Part shown: positions 34,646-44,855 of the stretch, in pieces
Layout of the letters: each line of letters opens with the position of its first letter
Numbering within the stretch: position 1 is the stretch's first letter
Source of the DNA: Prolixibacteraceae bacterium JC049
GTDB taxonomy: Bacteria > Bacteroidota > Bacteroidia > Bacteroidales > Prolixibacteraceae
Assembly: GCA_023369685.1 (NCBI GenBank)
Contig: SACZ01000001.1
Location: 620,381 to 684,380 of the forward strand
DNA length: 64,000 bases
Direction of reading: 5' to 3'
Translations under genes and position numbers: made by a program
Notes under the pieces: generated by a model
What the model was told of the DNA's origin: nothing
Seen by the model: the letters and a program-made list of their open reading frames with translations, nothing else
Database searches by the model: none

Positions 34646-37600
34646 ATGAAAAAAACAATTAAAACACACAATCTTTACGGATTGTGCAAATTCTTACGTA
34701 TTATGAGAATTAGTGTTTTTCTGTTCCTATTTGCAGTAGTGCAGGGAATTGCGGGGAATGCCTTAGGGCAACAAGCTAAACTAAATTTAAAGTTGAGGAA
34801 TACGTCAATCATTGATGTGTTACAACAAATTGAAGATCAGACAGACATTCATTTTTTCTACCAAAGTGATGATTTGGCAGGAAAGAAACTGAAGGATGTT
34901 AGTGTACAAAACAAAACAGTTAATGAGATTTTAGACGCTTACTTGCCAAAGCTAAGATTGAAATATGAAAGCTTTGATAAGTATATCGCGATAACAAAGT
35001 CGAATAAATCTCAAGCCGACGGAAGTCAGAAAGTATTGACAGTAAAAGGAGCAGTGACTGATTCTGCAGGGGAGCCTTTACCTGGAGTTTCGATTTTAAT
35101 TAAAGGAACCACACAAGGTATTACTACCAATTTCGATGGAAAATATGAATTGGCCAAAGTGCCTAATGGCGCTACATTGGTATTCTCTTTCATCGGAATG
35201 AAAAAGAAAGAAATTGTTGTTGACGGCCAGCAGGTGGTAGACGTAACAATGGAAGAAGATGCAGTGGGACTAGAAGAAGTAGTTGCCGTTGGTTACGGTG
35301 TAGTAAAAAAGAGCGACCTAACAGGTGCAGTTGTTTCTGTTTCTTCTGAAAAATTAAGTGAAAACCCTGTGACTCGTGTCGATCAGGCACTTCAAGGACG
35401 TACTGCAGGGGTTGAAATTAAAAGAACTGATGGTTCTCCAGGAGGAAACGTAAAGATTCGTATCCGTGGAGCCAACTCTTTGAAAGGAAACAACAATCCG
35501 TTGGTTGTGGTGGATGGCTTTTTAGGTGGTAACCTGAAGGATATTAACCCTTCGGAAATTCAATCAATCGAGATTTTGAAGGATGCTTCGGCAACAGCAG
35601 TATATGGTTCACGTGGAGCCAATGGTGTTATTTTAGTAACTACCAAGAGAGGTAAAAAAGGAGCTCCAAAAGTTTCGGTTAATTCATACATGAGCTTTCA
35701 GAGCATTAGACACGAACCTTCTCGTTTAACACCTTATGAATATGGCGAGTTTGTAAACAGAAGAGAGCAAGCTTATGGCAGACAGCCTATGTTTTCTCAG
35801 GCTCAGTTGAATGAATTCAATACAACTGGAGTGAACTATCCTGATCAGATTATGAGAACGGCAGTTTTGCAAAACCACCAAATTGGTATTCAGGGTGGTA
35901 GTGAAACTTTCCGCTATTTGGTTTCTGGTAATATGATTGACCATAAGGGGATTGTGGTAAACAACAAGTATAAGAAATACTCGTTGCGTTCTAACCTGGA
36001 CTTAGATATTACATCGAAATTGAATGCACAGCTTAACCTTTTTGCGGTGAGCGATGTAAATCATTCTGCTCTATTTAATGGTTATTGGGGAAAACCAATT
36101 TACCAGGCTTATGCATTTGCTCCTATCATTCCGGTGCGCGATGAAAAAGGAAACTATGTGAATGAAAATCCGAACTATGGTCCATTAGGACAGGCCAACC
36201 CGGTTGCTTTGGCACGTGAGCCAATTATCGATAACTATGCAACTACAATTACAGCAAACGGTAGATTGAGTTACGAGATTTCGAAAGGATTAACGTTGTC
36301 GATAAGCGGAGGACTGGAAAAGAGAAATAGCAATGGCAACTCTTATTTCAACGAGAATACTCGTCACGGAATGGAAGTAGACGGAGTGGCGTCAATTTCG
36401 AACAACTATTCAGTGCTATGGCAGAATACGAATCAGCTGTCGTATGTGAAAACATTCGACGAAAAGCACAACTTAAGTGCTACAGCCGTATTTGAGCAGC
36501 AGCATTTCGAAAGTAGAAATAATGGGGTGAGCCGTAATCGCTTTATCACAAATACATTGGGATATTATAATTTGTCATTGGCAAAAGGTTATCCTGGTGT
36601 TAGCTCTGGTTTTTCTGAGTGGGATATTCACTCTTTCTTAGGTCGTGTAAACTACTCTTTTGCTTCGAAATATTTCATTACTGCATCAATGCGTGCCGAT
36701 GGATCATCGAAGTTTGGTAAAGGAAACCGTTGGGCATATTTCCCTTCAGGATCATTAGCTTGGAGAGTTTCAGAAGAGAAGTGGATAAAGTCATTGAATA
36801 TCTTCTCGAACTTTAAAATCAGAACTTCATATGGTGTAACTGGTAGTCAGGCAGCTCCTGCTTATTCTTCATTGGCTACACTGCGCACTGGATGGAACTA
36901 TCCGTTCGATGGTATTAATCCTGTTTCAGGTGTTGGTCCTGCAGGAATTGGAAACCCAGATCTAAAATGGGAAACTACTGCGCAGTACAATGTCGGAGCC
37001 GATATGAACTGGTTCGATAATAAATTGGGGTTGACTTTCGATATTTACAAGAAGAAAACAACTAATTTGTTGTTGGATAAGAAATTACCAGACTATACAG
37101 GTAGCTCTAGTTTCACAACAAATATTGGCGAGTTCGAAAATAAAGGTTTCGAGATTGGTATTAATGCTATGCCACTTTCGGGAGACTTGAAGTGGGAAAC
37201 TGGTTTCAACATTTCTCATAATGTAACCACTGCAGTTGATTTGGGTGAAGATGAATACCTTGACTTTGGAAGTTTCAGACTGTATAGTGGTGGAAAAACA
37301 GGTCAGGTTTATGGTTTAGAGTTCTTAGGAACCTGGAAAAAGTCGGAAGCTGCAGAAGCCGCTAAATTTGGACATAAGCCGGGCGATGCCAAATTCAAAG
37401 ATCAGAATAATGACGGAGTAGTAGACTTGAAAAACGACCGAGTAATAATTGCCAATACTCAACCTGATTTCATCTTCGGATTTACCAACCAATTTAGCTA
37501 TGGAAACTTTGAACTAAGTGTATTGATTAACGGAGTTGTTGGTGGCGATATCTATAATTCAATGCGTGGAGGTATGAATAGCCTGGAATATATTCCTACA

Positions 37601-37954
37601 CATGCCGATGCCAGAAACATGTGGACACCAGAAAACGAAACCAACTATCCTACTTTCAGCTTAACCAATAAACACACTTGGGAAACCAGTTCTCGCTGGG
37701 TAGAAGATGGAACATTTGTTCGCTTAAAGAACGTTACATTGGGATATCAGTTGCCAAAACGACTGTTCAATAACTCAATTCTATCATCAGCACGTATCTA
37801 TTTCAGTGGCGAAAACTTAGTAACATTTACCAACTATTCAGGTTTCGACCCAGAGATTAGCTCTACAGGTAATAGTGATGTAGAAATGGGAGTAGACAAT
37901 GGTTCATATCCAACTTCTAGAATATTCACTTTTGGTATTGACATTAAATTTTAA
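34646..37954 (+). CDS. SusC/RagA TonB-dependent transporter with STN domain (second PUL)
   Basis: This 1102-residue outer-membrane protein has a hydrophobic leader (about 20-42, ISVFLFLFAVVQGIAGN). The STN domain is at about 48-115 (LRNTSIIDVLQQIEDQTDIH) and the carboxypeptidase-regulatory-like domain at about 130-205 (VKGAVTDSAGEPLPGVSILI). The plug at about 213-335 contains LQGRTAGVEIKRTDGSPGG, NPLVVVDGFLGG and DASATAVYGSRGANGVILVT. The barrel ends in RIFTFGIDIKF. VAVGYGVVKKSDLTGAVVSV is a typical plug start. It pairs with the SusD 12 bases downstream and should signal to the FecR upstream. Confidence 0.95.
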   Translation: MKKTIKTHNLYGLCKFLRIMRISVFLFLFAVVQGIAGNALGQQAKLNLKLRNTSIIDVLQQIEDQTDIHFFYQSDDLAGKKLKDVSVQNKTVNEILDAYLPKLRLKYESFDKYIAITKSNKSQADGSQKVLTVKGAVTDSAGEPLPGVSILIKGTTQGITTNFDGKYELAKVPNGATLVFSFIGMKKKEIVVDGQQVVDVTMEEDAVGLEEVVAVGYGVVKKSDLTGAVVSVSSEKLSENPVTRVDQALQGRTAGVEIKRTDGSPGGNVKIRIRGANSLKGNNNPLVVVDGFLGGNLKDINPSEIQSIEILKDASATAVYGSRGANGVILVTTKRGKKGAPKVSVNSYMSFQSIRHEPSRLTPYEYGEFVNRREQAYGRQPMFSQAQLNEFNTTGVNYPDQIMRTAVLQNHQIGIQGGSETFRYLVSGNMIDHKGIVVNNKYKKYSLRSNLDLDITSKLNAQLNLFAVSDVNHSALFNGYWGKPIYQAYAFAPIIPVRDEKGNYVNENPNYGPLGQANPVALAREPIIDNYATTITANGRLSYEISKGLTLSISGGLEKRNSNGNSYFNENTRHGMEVDGVASISNNYSVLWQNTNQLSYVKTFDEKHNLSATAVFEQQHFESRNNGVSRNRFITNTLGYYNLSLAKGYPGVSSGFSEWDIHSFLGRVNYSFASKYFITASMRADGSSKFGKGNRWAYFPSGSLAWRVSEEKWIKSLNIFSNFKIRTSYGVTGSQAAPAYSSLATLRTGWNYPFDGINPVSGVGPAGIGNPDLKWETTAQYNVGADMNWFDNKLGLTFDIYKKKTTNLLLDKKLPDYTGSSSFTTNIGEFENKGFEIGINAMPLSGDLKWETGFNISHNVTTAVDLGEDEYLDFGSFRLYSGGKTGQVYGLEFLGTWKKSEAAEAAKFGHKPGDAKFKDQNNDGVVDLKNDRVIIANTQPDFIFGFTNQFSYGNFELSVLINGVVGGDIYNSMRGGMNSLEYIPTHADARNMWTPENETNYPTFSLTNKHTWETSSRWVEDGTFVRLKNVTLGYQLPKRLFNNSILSSARIYFSGENLVTFTNYSGFDPEISSTGNSDVEMGVDNGSYPTSRIFTFGIDIKF

Positions 37955-37966
37955 AAAGAGAAAACG

Positions 37967-39457
37967 ATGAAAATAAATTTCATTCATAAGAATATACTTT
38001 TCCCTGTTTTATTATTCAGTTTTCTAGGTTTTTTTAGCTGTGAAAACCTGGACGAAGTACCACGAGACAGATTAACAGGAGAGAGCTTTTTCAAATCGGA
38101 AAAGGATTTAGATGCAGCTATTACAGCTTGTTTTAAACCAATTATGGGATCATGGGCAGGATACGATGTACGTATGTACTCAATGATGTCGGGGGACGAG
38201 CAGTTTACTTCGCGTCATGGATCGAACAAAGAGCGTGTGTTGGAGTTCGATGAATTTGGAGTAACTCCTAACAACCCTGAATTAATTAACCTGTGGAAGG
38301 TAAATTACCAGAGTATCGCAGCATGTAATATGACTTTGGCCAGAGCCGAACAAGTAGATATGAATGCCGACAAACGTAAAAAGATGTTGGGGCAGGTTTA
38401 TTTTATGCGTGCTTTGATGTATTATAATTTGGTGCGTTGGTTTGGCGATGTACCTTTAATTATTGCTCCTGTCGAGGGAGAAGGAAAGGACATCCTAAGA
38501 ACAGACAAAGCGAAAGTATACGAACAAATTATTGCTGATGCTAAAATGGCAGAAGAGTCGCTTCCTGTATCATGGGACGAAAAAGGTAGACCAACACAAG
38601 GTGCTGCAAAAACATTATTGGCATCGGTATACTTAACCACTGCTGGTTGGCCGCTAAACGAAACTGCTAACTACCAGAAAGCGGCGGATAAAGCGAAAGA
38701 GGTGATTAATATGGGGGTGTATACACTATTTGATCGTTATGAGAAAATTTGGTTGCAGAAGAATGAAAATATAGGAGAGTGGATCTTCTCATTCCAAGGT
38801 AATCGTAATGCAGGTGTTGGTTCTAAATTTGGTAAGCCATTTCTTCCACCAGAAGAGAGCGGATGGGTAGATTACTTTGCAGAACCTCATTTCTTTAATA
38901 TCTTCCCGGAAGGAGAGCGTAAGGAGATAACTTTCCATACGGTATTTACCACTAAGTCGGGCGATAAAATTCCTTGGCAGGAGAGTTTATTGAAATCACC
39001 ATTTATTCAGAAATATCGTTACGGATTTGATTATACTCCTGGAGTAAATCCTCCAGTTGATACCGATGCTAACCTTCCTGTTTTCAGATATGCCGAAGTG
39101 CTTCTAATTTATGCAGAGGCACAAAATAAAGCCAATGGTAATCCTGACGATTTAGCTTATAAATGTTTGAATGATGTAAGAAAGAGAGCTTTGGGTGAAG
39201 ATCTTTCTGGTTACCAGGATTTAGCTGGGTTATCGACAGCTGATTTTGATAAGGCTGTATTGGCCGAGCGTAACTGGGAGTTGGCTTTCGAAGCAAAAAG
39301 GTGGTACGATTTGGTGCGTAGAGAAATGGTAGAAGAGGCTAATGCTCATAATACCGACCGATTGAGAAATAGTATCTCGAAAGATCGATACATTTTCCCA
39401 ATCCCTCAGCGTGAGATTGATATCAATCCAAATCTGACACAAAATCCCGGATATTAA
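37967..39457 (+). CDS. SusD-like surface glycan-binding lipoprotein (second PUL)
   Basis: This 496-residue lipoprotein has its lipobox in LGFFSCENLDE. SusD landmarks are QVYFMRALMYYNLVRWFGDV near 145, TQGAAKTLLASVYLTTAGWP near 208, FRYAEVLLIYAEAQNKANGN, AERNWELAFEAKRWYDLVRR and a terminal TQNPGY. It lies 12 bases after its SusC partner. It would capture the PUL substrate at the cell surface; the PL8 lyase downstream hints at a uronic acid-containing glycan. Confidence 0.94.
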   Translation: MKINFIHKNILFPVLLFSFLGFFSCENLDEVPRDRLTGESFFKSEKDLDAAITACFKPIMGSWAGYDVRMYSMMSGDEQFTSRHGSNKERVLEFDEFGVTPNNPELINLWKVNYQSIAACNMTLARAEQVDMNADKRKKMLGQVYFMRALMYYNLVRWFGDVPLIIAPVEGEGKDILRTDKAKVYEQIIADAKMAEESLPVSWDEKGRPTQGAAKTLLASVYLTTAGWPLNETANYQKAADKAKEVINMGVYTLFDRYEKIWLQKNENIGEWIFSFQGNRNAGVGSKFGKPFLPPEESGWVDYFAEPHFFNIFPEGERKEITFHTVFTTKSGDKIPWQESLLKSPFIQKYRYGFDYTPGVNPPVDTDANLPVFRYAEVLLIYAEAQNKANGNPDDLAYKCLNDVRKRALGEDLSGYQDLAGLSTADFDKAVLAERNWELAFEAKRWYDLVRREMVEEANAHNTDRLRNSISKDRYIFPIPQREIDINPNLTQNPGY

Positions 39458-39800
39458 TCTGGAAAACGAATAGTTCAGATTATTAATTGACTATACCTAT
39501 TGTGATTAAATAGAAGGTCGTACTTAACTAAAATTGATGAGAATGTTGCGGCATAGGCATCAACATAGTGTTTGAATAAAATTAGTACGACCTTCTTTTT
39601 CTAAGGAATATAAACCCCAATGTAACAGAATTAGATTTTAAAGAAACAGCAGCTTAAAAGAATAGTAAGCCTATGTGTTGGAAGTAGGGAGAAGGAAATG
39701 TTATAGGCAATAATACTATTCGACAATTATAATAAAGGGAGTATGGAGAGGGTCTAATGATTATGTAAAAACGATTTTTAACTAATGTAAAATCAGATTT
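39458..39800. other. 343-base gap between susD and PL8 gene
   Basis: The left part holds the large inverted repeat described at 39513-39595. The right part (39600-39800) is AT-rich with no clear gene or consensus promoter. The PL8 gene could be read through from the SusCD operon or have its own weak promoter here. Confidence 0.5.
39513..39595 (+). terminator. Long-range inverted repeat with T tract after susD
   Basis: GAAGGTCGTACT at 39513-39524 pairs perfectly with AGTACGACCTTC at 39584-39595 and is followed by TTTTT. The 59-base interior contains a nested hairpin (ATGTTG at 39543-39548, CAACAT at 39561-39566). This can end the SusCD transcript as a branched terminator, or be a terminator-bearing small RNA or 3' UTR element. 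The unusual interior length is why I flag it. Confidence 0.6.
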
Positions 39801-42800
39801 ATGAAGAAAAATTTACTCTTTATGCTTTTAATCGGAATAAGCTTCTCGTTGAAAGCGCAACTAACCGGGTTGAACAATGATAATTGGAACTCCATTGGTG
39901 ATGCCAATATTCGTATGGTAACCAATGATGGAGATAATACCGATGGCGCAGGTGACGGAGCTCTTCTGATAGACGGAACAACTTTTACTCCCGGCCAGGG
40001 AGCTTATTACAACTTCGATGGAACGATGGCTAGTGGAGAAACATTGAACTTAACTACCTACGTTTATAACCCTGAGAATTCATACGTCAGGTTAAAAGTT
40101 GAACTATTCAATGCTAGTGATAATAGTGTATTGACCACTAATGGTCCTTTTACAGTTGGCGCTGGATCAACTCAAAATGTGAGCTTAAATTATACTGTCA
40201 CAAATGCAGATAATGGAGATATACTTCAGTTGCGATACATTAGAACAGATGATGGTAATACAGTACGAAATTTTGCTATCGATAATGCTTCTTTAAATGG
40301 AGTCTACCTATATCCAAATCGTCCGAATGAGTTAGTCGGATTTGATACTGATAATTGGGAAGCTATTGGGAATACTGTTATTAGAAGAGTAACTAATGAT
40401 GGCGATAACACCGATGGAGTGGGTGATGGAGCATATTGTGTAGATGGAAGAAGTGCAGAGATAGGACAGGGCGCTTTGTATCAGTTTGAGGGAAAAATGG
40501 CAGCAAACAAGCAGTTGTATTTTGTAACTAATGTGTACAATGCAGATGCATCATATGTTAGAGTAAAGATTGAGCTTTACAATGCGACAGATGGTACAAG
40601 TCTTGATAGTGAAAACTTATTCATAGGATCAGGAAGCAGCCAAAGAATTACATTAAACTATATGACACAAAATAGCGATGTCAATGATGTATTGCAAGTA
40701 CGCTATGTTAGAACAGATGATGGCAATACTGTTCGTAATTTTTACATCGATAATGCATCACTGAATGGTATTTTCTTATTTCCAACAAGACCAACCTGTG
40801 AGTCTACTGCATATAATTGGGATGCCATTGGGGATACTCAAATTTCGCATATAACTACTGATGGAGACAATGGAGATGGAATTGCTGATGGTGCTTTGTT
40901 TGTCGATGGAAGAAGTAAAGTAGTTGGCCAGGGAGTAGCCTATACATTCGAATGTTCTGCTTATATCGATCAGGGCTTTCATATCAATACCTATGTGTAT
41001 AATCCTCAGTCGTCGTACATTCGTTTTAAGATAGAGCTATTTAATAAAACCGATAACGTAGTTCGTGCAACAACATCAACTACAATGGGTGCCGGAGGAG
41101 GAGATAGCTTTAGCATGAATTATATTGCAACGGCAGAAGACAACGGTGATCAAATGCAGTTACGCTATGTAAGAACAGATGATGGTCATACTGCGCGTAA
41201 CTTTGCCATTGATTTTGTTACTGTTAATGGACAGCAACTTGCATTAGATGGAACAAGCTCTGGATCGTGTACAGCATTATATGTACCTGATATTCCATTG
41301 GCAACAGCAACAGCGGCTCAACTGACAGATATTGAGTCTATTTATTCCAGATATAATGAAATTATTGTAGGTAGTAATGCGCCTTCAAAAAACGCTATGC
41401 AATATTACCTTGATTTATACGATAGCTGCTATATTGAAGGAAGTGGTGAAAATGCCAGAACATCAAAAGTATTACACGAGTCTGATGTATCGAAAATATT
41501 AAGAGGTTTTGGTTCTTACATCAAGAATAAAGATACCACGAATATTGAGGAGATTAAGGAAAAGTCGGCCAATTTGATGGAGATTATTACTAACCAATAT
41601 TGCGATGGAACAACGGTCGCACGTGGGAACTATCCTTATACATTTCGTAATGTTCCATCTGGATTTATTGCCAATAGAGACTGGATGACTAGCAAGCAAA
41701 AAAAGGCATATGGCTATGTTGTAGGAGTAGGTACAAGTAATTACAATGTTATGTGGGGGGCTCAAAATGGTTTAGGGGCTTTATCTGATATGGTATTGGG
41801 AGAGTTTGAAGCTTTGATAAGCTATGGACTGTTTATCGATGATCCAGACAAGAAATTACAGTATATGAAAGGTGTAAAACGTTATGCCGAAAGAGTACTT
41901 ACAGAGCGTGGAGGAAAAACAGGCTTTTTAAAAGTTGATGGATCATCTTATCATCATCAAGCCAACTATGTAGGTTATATGTATTCGTTGAAGACTGCTG
42001 CACAGGGATTATATGCTTTAGGTAATAGTTCATTCAATGTAGGAGCTGAGTATTATAAGAATTTTCGCGATGCTATGATGTATCAGGCCGTAATTAGTAA
42101 TGACAATAGAGTGATGCCTCTTTCGTATGTTGGACGAAACCCACATGGACGCTATGTAACGACCGATTCTACATCTATTGCTCGAATAGCTATTCTATCT
42201 AAAGACATTTTAGGAACAAGTACTGCCGATGCTACTTTAGCAGGTTATGTAAACCGGGTTTGGAGCAACAATTCACTATTTAATTATACAACAGTTTCTC
42301 CATTCGAATCGGGATTCTATCAGTTCAACTATTCGGTAAGTGGAATTTACAGAAGAAATAACTGGGTGGCCTCAATGGCAGGTTTTACAAAGGAGCTCTG
42401 GGGAGCTGAAATTTATAGAGATAGAAATTATTACGGAAGATACCAGAGCTATGGAACACTGGAAATTTTGTATCCTGGCAATCTGGAAGCTAACGGTTTC
42501 AATATAAACACTTGGGATTGGAATTATAACCCAGGAACTACATCCATACTTCTTCCATTCAATAAATTGCATGCGCGCTATAAGCGTGCAGATGAGAAGC
42601 AACTGTACAATTTTGCAGGATCTCTGGCTTTGCAAAATAAAGGAAATGAGGTACTAAGTAAAGTAACTGGAACCTATGGTTTGTTTGCAATGAAATTTAA
42701 GCAAGGAACTGGAGGAGGATGGAGTGGAAACTGGTATACTGATGCGAACCACGATTCATCATTTACTTTCAGAAAATCAACATTTGCATTCGATGATATA

Positions 42801-43865
42801 ATTATTGCACTGGGATCAGATATAAATTATCAGGGCAACTCGGGAAAAACAATAACTACTCTTTTCCAGCGTCGTACTGCTAGTCAGCCAAGAAATGTAG
42901 AGGTAAATAATGTTAATTATAGCGCAGATGAAGAAAATAGTTTCTCATCGAATAGCGATAACTGGATGATTAGTAATTACAATACCGGTTTCTATGTGGT
43001 TGCTGGTAGTGGAACATTAACATTGAAAAAGGAAGACCAGAAAACTCCGAATTACAACCAGGACCTAACAGAAGATTGGTCGGGTAATCCTTCAGAAAAT
43101 TACTCTATTGCTTATTTGGATCACGGAATGAATCCTTCTGAAAAAGAATATGAGTATGTATGTATACCTTCCACTACTAATGCTGCAATGCAAACTTTTG
43201 CAACTAAGATGCAGAGTAATACGACTAAGCCATACACCGTTCATCAGAAGAACGATAATGCACATATCATAAAGCATCATGCGTCAAATACTTGGGCTTA
43301 TGCGCTATTTGAGAGCAATTCAAATATGAGTCACAGTGGAAGTAAGTTAAAGGGGAACGATGAACCTTGCTTAGTTATGTATAAGGAAAATGGCAATAGT
43401 TCGATATTGTTGGCAATGGATAACCCAAATATTTCAGTAAATGATGGAATAAAGAATGTGACACTAAGATTGCATGGAAACTGGTCATTGAGTGGTAGTC
43501 ATTCAAGTGTGACTATTGTAAGTGCATCTGCAACTGAAACAGTTATTCGATTTGCTACTCAAAAAGGATTACCTATTGAAGTAACGTTAAATGCCGTTGT
43601 TGCCAAAAGTGCCAAAGTAAATAGCGAAACAATTAGTTCGAAGCTATATCCTAATCCTGCAACAGAACAAATAACCATTGTTGCTGGAGAACAAATTCAA
43701 GGTGTGAAAATCATGAATTTGAGCGGACAGGTAGTGAGAAGTATTAGTGGAGATGATAATAGTAGATTAACAATTTCGGTAAATAACCTGAAAGCAGGAA
43801 TCTATTTTGTGCAATCTATTTCGAAAAGTGGAGAGATAACAACATTTAAGTTGGTTAAAGAATAG
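39801..43865 (+). CDS. PL8-family polysaccharide lyase (chondroitin ABC lyase-like) with three N-terminal repeats and T9SS domain
   Basis: This 1354-residue protein has a signal peptide (cleavage near LKAQ, residue 20). Three tandem repeats of about 155 residues (about 21-175, 178-331, 334-485) share NDGDNTDGxGDGA-like and RYVRTDDGNTVRNF motifs and may bind carbohydrate. The PL8 catalytic region follows. His719 and Tyr726 in HQANYVGY have the 7-residue spacing of chondroitinase ABC (HEGNYPGY). Arg779 is in VGRNPHGR, and IYRRNNWVASMAG and WDWNYNPGTTSI are family marks. The C-terminal about 75 residues (KLYPNPATEQITI to TFKLVKE) are a type A T9SS sorting domain, so it is exported to the surface or medium. 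Likely substrates are chondroitin, hyaluronan or similar glucuronans; the substrate is inferred. Confidence 0.88.
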   Translation: MKKNLLFMLLIGISFSLKAQLTGLNNDNWNSIGDANIRMVTNDGDNTDGAGDGALLIDGTTFTPGQGAYYNFDGTMASGETLNLTTYVYNPENSYVRLKVELFNASDNSVLTTNGPFTVGAGSTQNVSLNYTVTNADNGDILQLRYIRTDDGNTVRNFAIDNASLNGVYLYPNRPNELVGFDTDNWEAIGNTVIRRVTNDGDNTDGVGDGAYCVDGRSAEIGQGALYQFEGKMAANKQLYFVTNVYNADASYVRVKIELYNATDGTSLDSENLFIGSGSSQRITLNYMTQNSDVNDVLQVRYVRTDDGNTVRNFYIDNASLNGIFLFPTRPTCESTAYNWDAIGDTQISHITTDGDNGDGIADGALFVDGRSKVVGQGVAYTFECSAYIDQGFHINTYVYNPQSSYIRFKIELFNKTDNVVRATTSTTMGAGGGDSFSMNYIATAEDNGDQMQLRYVRTDDGHTARNFAIDFVTVNGQQLALDGTSSGSCTALYVPDIPLATATAAQLTDIESIYSRYNEIIVGSNAPSKNAMQYYLDLYDSCYIEGSGENARTSKVLHESDVSKILRGFGSYIKNKDTTNIEEIKEKSANLMEIITNQYCDGTTVARGNYPYTFRNVPSGFIANRDWMTSKQKKAYGYVVGVGTSNYNVMWGAQNGLGALSDMVLGEFEALISYGLFIDDPDKKLQYMKGVKRYAERVLTERGGKTGFLKVDGSSYHHQANYVGYMYSLKTAAQGLYALGNSSFNVGAEYYKNFRDAMMYQAVISNDNRVMPLSYVGRNPHGRYVTTDSTSIARIAILSKDILGTSTADATLAGYVNRVWSNNSLFNYTTVSPFESGFYQFNYSVSGIYRRNNWVASMAGFTKELWGAEIYRDRNYYGRYQSYGTLEILYPGNLEANGFNINTWDWNYNPGTTSILLPFNKLHARYKRADEKQLYNFAGSLALQNKGNEVLSKVTGTYGLFAMKFKQGTGGGWSGNWYTDANHDSSFTFRKSTFAFDDIIIALGSDINYQGNSGKTITTLFQRRTASQPRNVEVNNVNYSADEENSFSSNSDNWMISNYNTGFYVVAGSGTLTLKKEDQKTPNYNQDLTEDWSGNPSENYSIAYLDHGMNPSEKEYEYVCIPSTTNAAMQTFATKMQSNTTKPYTVHQKNDNAHIIKHHASNTWAYALFESNSNMSHSGSKLKGNDEPCLVMYKENGNSSILLAMDNPNISVNDGIKNVTLRLHGNWSLSGSHSSVTIVSASATETVIRFATQKGLPIEVTLNAVVAKSAKVNSETISSKLYPNPATEQITIVAGEQIQGVKIMNLSGQVVRSISGDDNSRLTISVNNLKAGIYFVQSISKSGEITTFKLVKE

Positions 43866-43882
43866 ATTTGTGGTGTTAAGAG

Positions 43883-43907
43883 AGAGGCATCCATTACAGA
43901 TGCCTCT
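43883..43907 (+). terminator. Intrinsic terminator after PL8 gene
   Basis: A 9-bp perfect stem (AGAGGCATC / GATGCCTCT) with a 7-nt loop is followed by TATTTTTTA, 17 bases after the PL8 stop. It separates this gene from the convergent DUF6263 gene. The minus strand lacks a strong U tract. Confidence 0.85.
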
Positions 43908-43913
43908 TATTTT

Positions 43914-44855
43914 TTACTTGTTGGTAATAGTACTTGTTGTTTTAAATTCCATAGGAATAGACATTCCGTTTGGAAGTTGAGGAGTACTTTCTACTTTAGC
44001 TTCTCCTTTTATGTCCTGGGTAGTTGTAGCCTCAATGATCCAACCTGATTTTCTATCGATCTTGATTTTTGCATCTGTAGCTCCCGAAAGATCAAATTGC
44101 ATCTTCATTCCATTTTTTTCAATAGAAGAACTGTTAACAGAAGTACTAACTTTTCCTTTACCAACGATTACTGCTTGTTTCGAGTTAATTTCTGACAACT
44201 GATATTCTGTTTGAATATCTGCCGATAAACCAGCCTGTAGTTTAGTGTCGATGGTCCACTTATCTTCTTTTCTTACTTTATGGTTGGGATAAATTGCTGT
44301 TGCTAATTCAATATTACCTCTAAATGCTTTGTCGCCATACGCATTATTGATTTGTTCTTTCATTTGTATTTTTTGCATGGCATTTAGCTGAGGAAATTGA
44401 TCGATAACACCATCCCAAAGCTCCGATAGGTTAGTGATTTTAGTAACCTTTCCATACTTGGTCATTTTAATATTGAATGGTTTGTTAGTCATCATTTTTA
44501 AAATAGATGAGAAAACATCACTAGAATCTGCTTTGGTAGAGGAAAATGCCATTTTTCTATTGGCTACTTCCATAACAAAATCCATTTGAGTCATTCTAGC
44601 CTCAATGTCATATTCGTTTGAATTTACAGCAAGTACCTTGTAGCTGGTAACTCCTGTAATGTTCATTTTCATATTTATTTTCTGTCCACCAAATTCTTGT
44701 AGGATATTTGAGTTGGCCTTGGAAACTTGTTGATACGTTTCTCCCTTTTTTAGGTTTAATTTGAGATTGTACTTTTTAGCTTGAGAAGAGATAATGGTGA
44801 AAACGACAAGAAGTAATGTGACGAATAGTTTTCTTGAATTTAGATTATGTGTCAT
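43914..44855 (-). CDS. DUF6263-family secreted protein
   Basis: This 313-residue protein has a signal peptide (FVTLLLVVFTIISSQA, cleavage near residue 26). The rest is a beta-rich domain with LKLNLKKGETYQQVSKANSN and SVNSNEYDIEARMTQMDFVM-like stretches. Later parts include VRKEDKWTIDTKLQAG, GKGKVSTSVNS and KIKIDRKSGWIIEATTTQDI. This matches the DUF6263 pattern common in Bacteroidota. The layout resembles lipid or hydrophobic-ligand binding beta-barrel-like proteins, but no function is known. It stands alone between two terminators. Confidence 0.7.
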   Translation of the reverse strand: MTHNLNSRKLFVTLLLVVFTIISSQAKKYNLKLNLKKGETYQQVSKANSNILQEFGGQKINMKMNITGVTSYKVLAVNSNEYDIEARMTQMDFVMEVANRKMAFSSTKADSSDVFSSILKMMTNKPFNIKMTKYGKVTKITNLSELWDGVIDQFPQLNAMQKIQMKEQINNAYGDKAFRGNIELATAIYPNHKVRKEDKWTIDTKLQAGLSADIQTEYQLSEINSKQAVIVGKGKVSTSVNSSSIEKNGMKMQFDLSGATDAKIKIDRKSGWIIEATTTQDIKGEAKVESTPQLPNGMSIPMEFKTTSTITNK

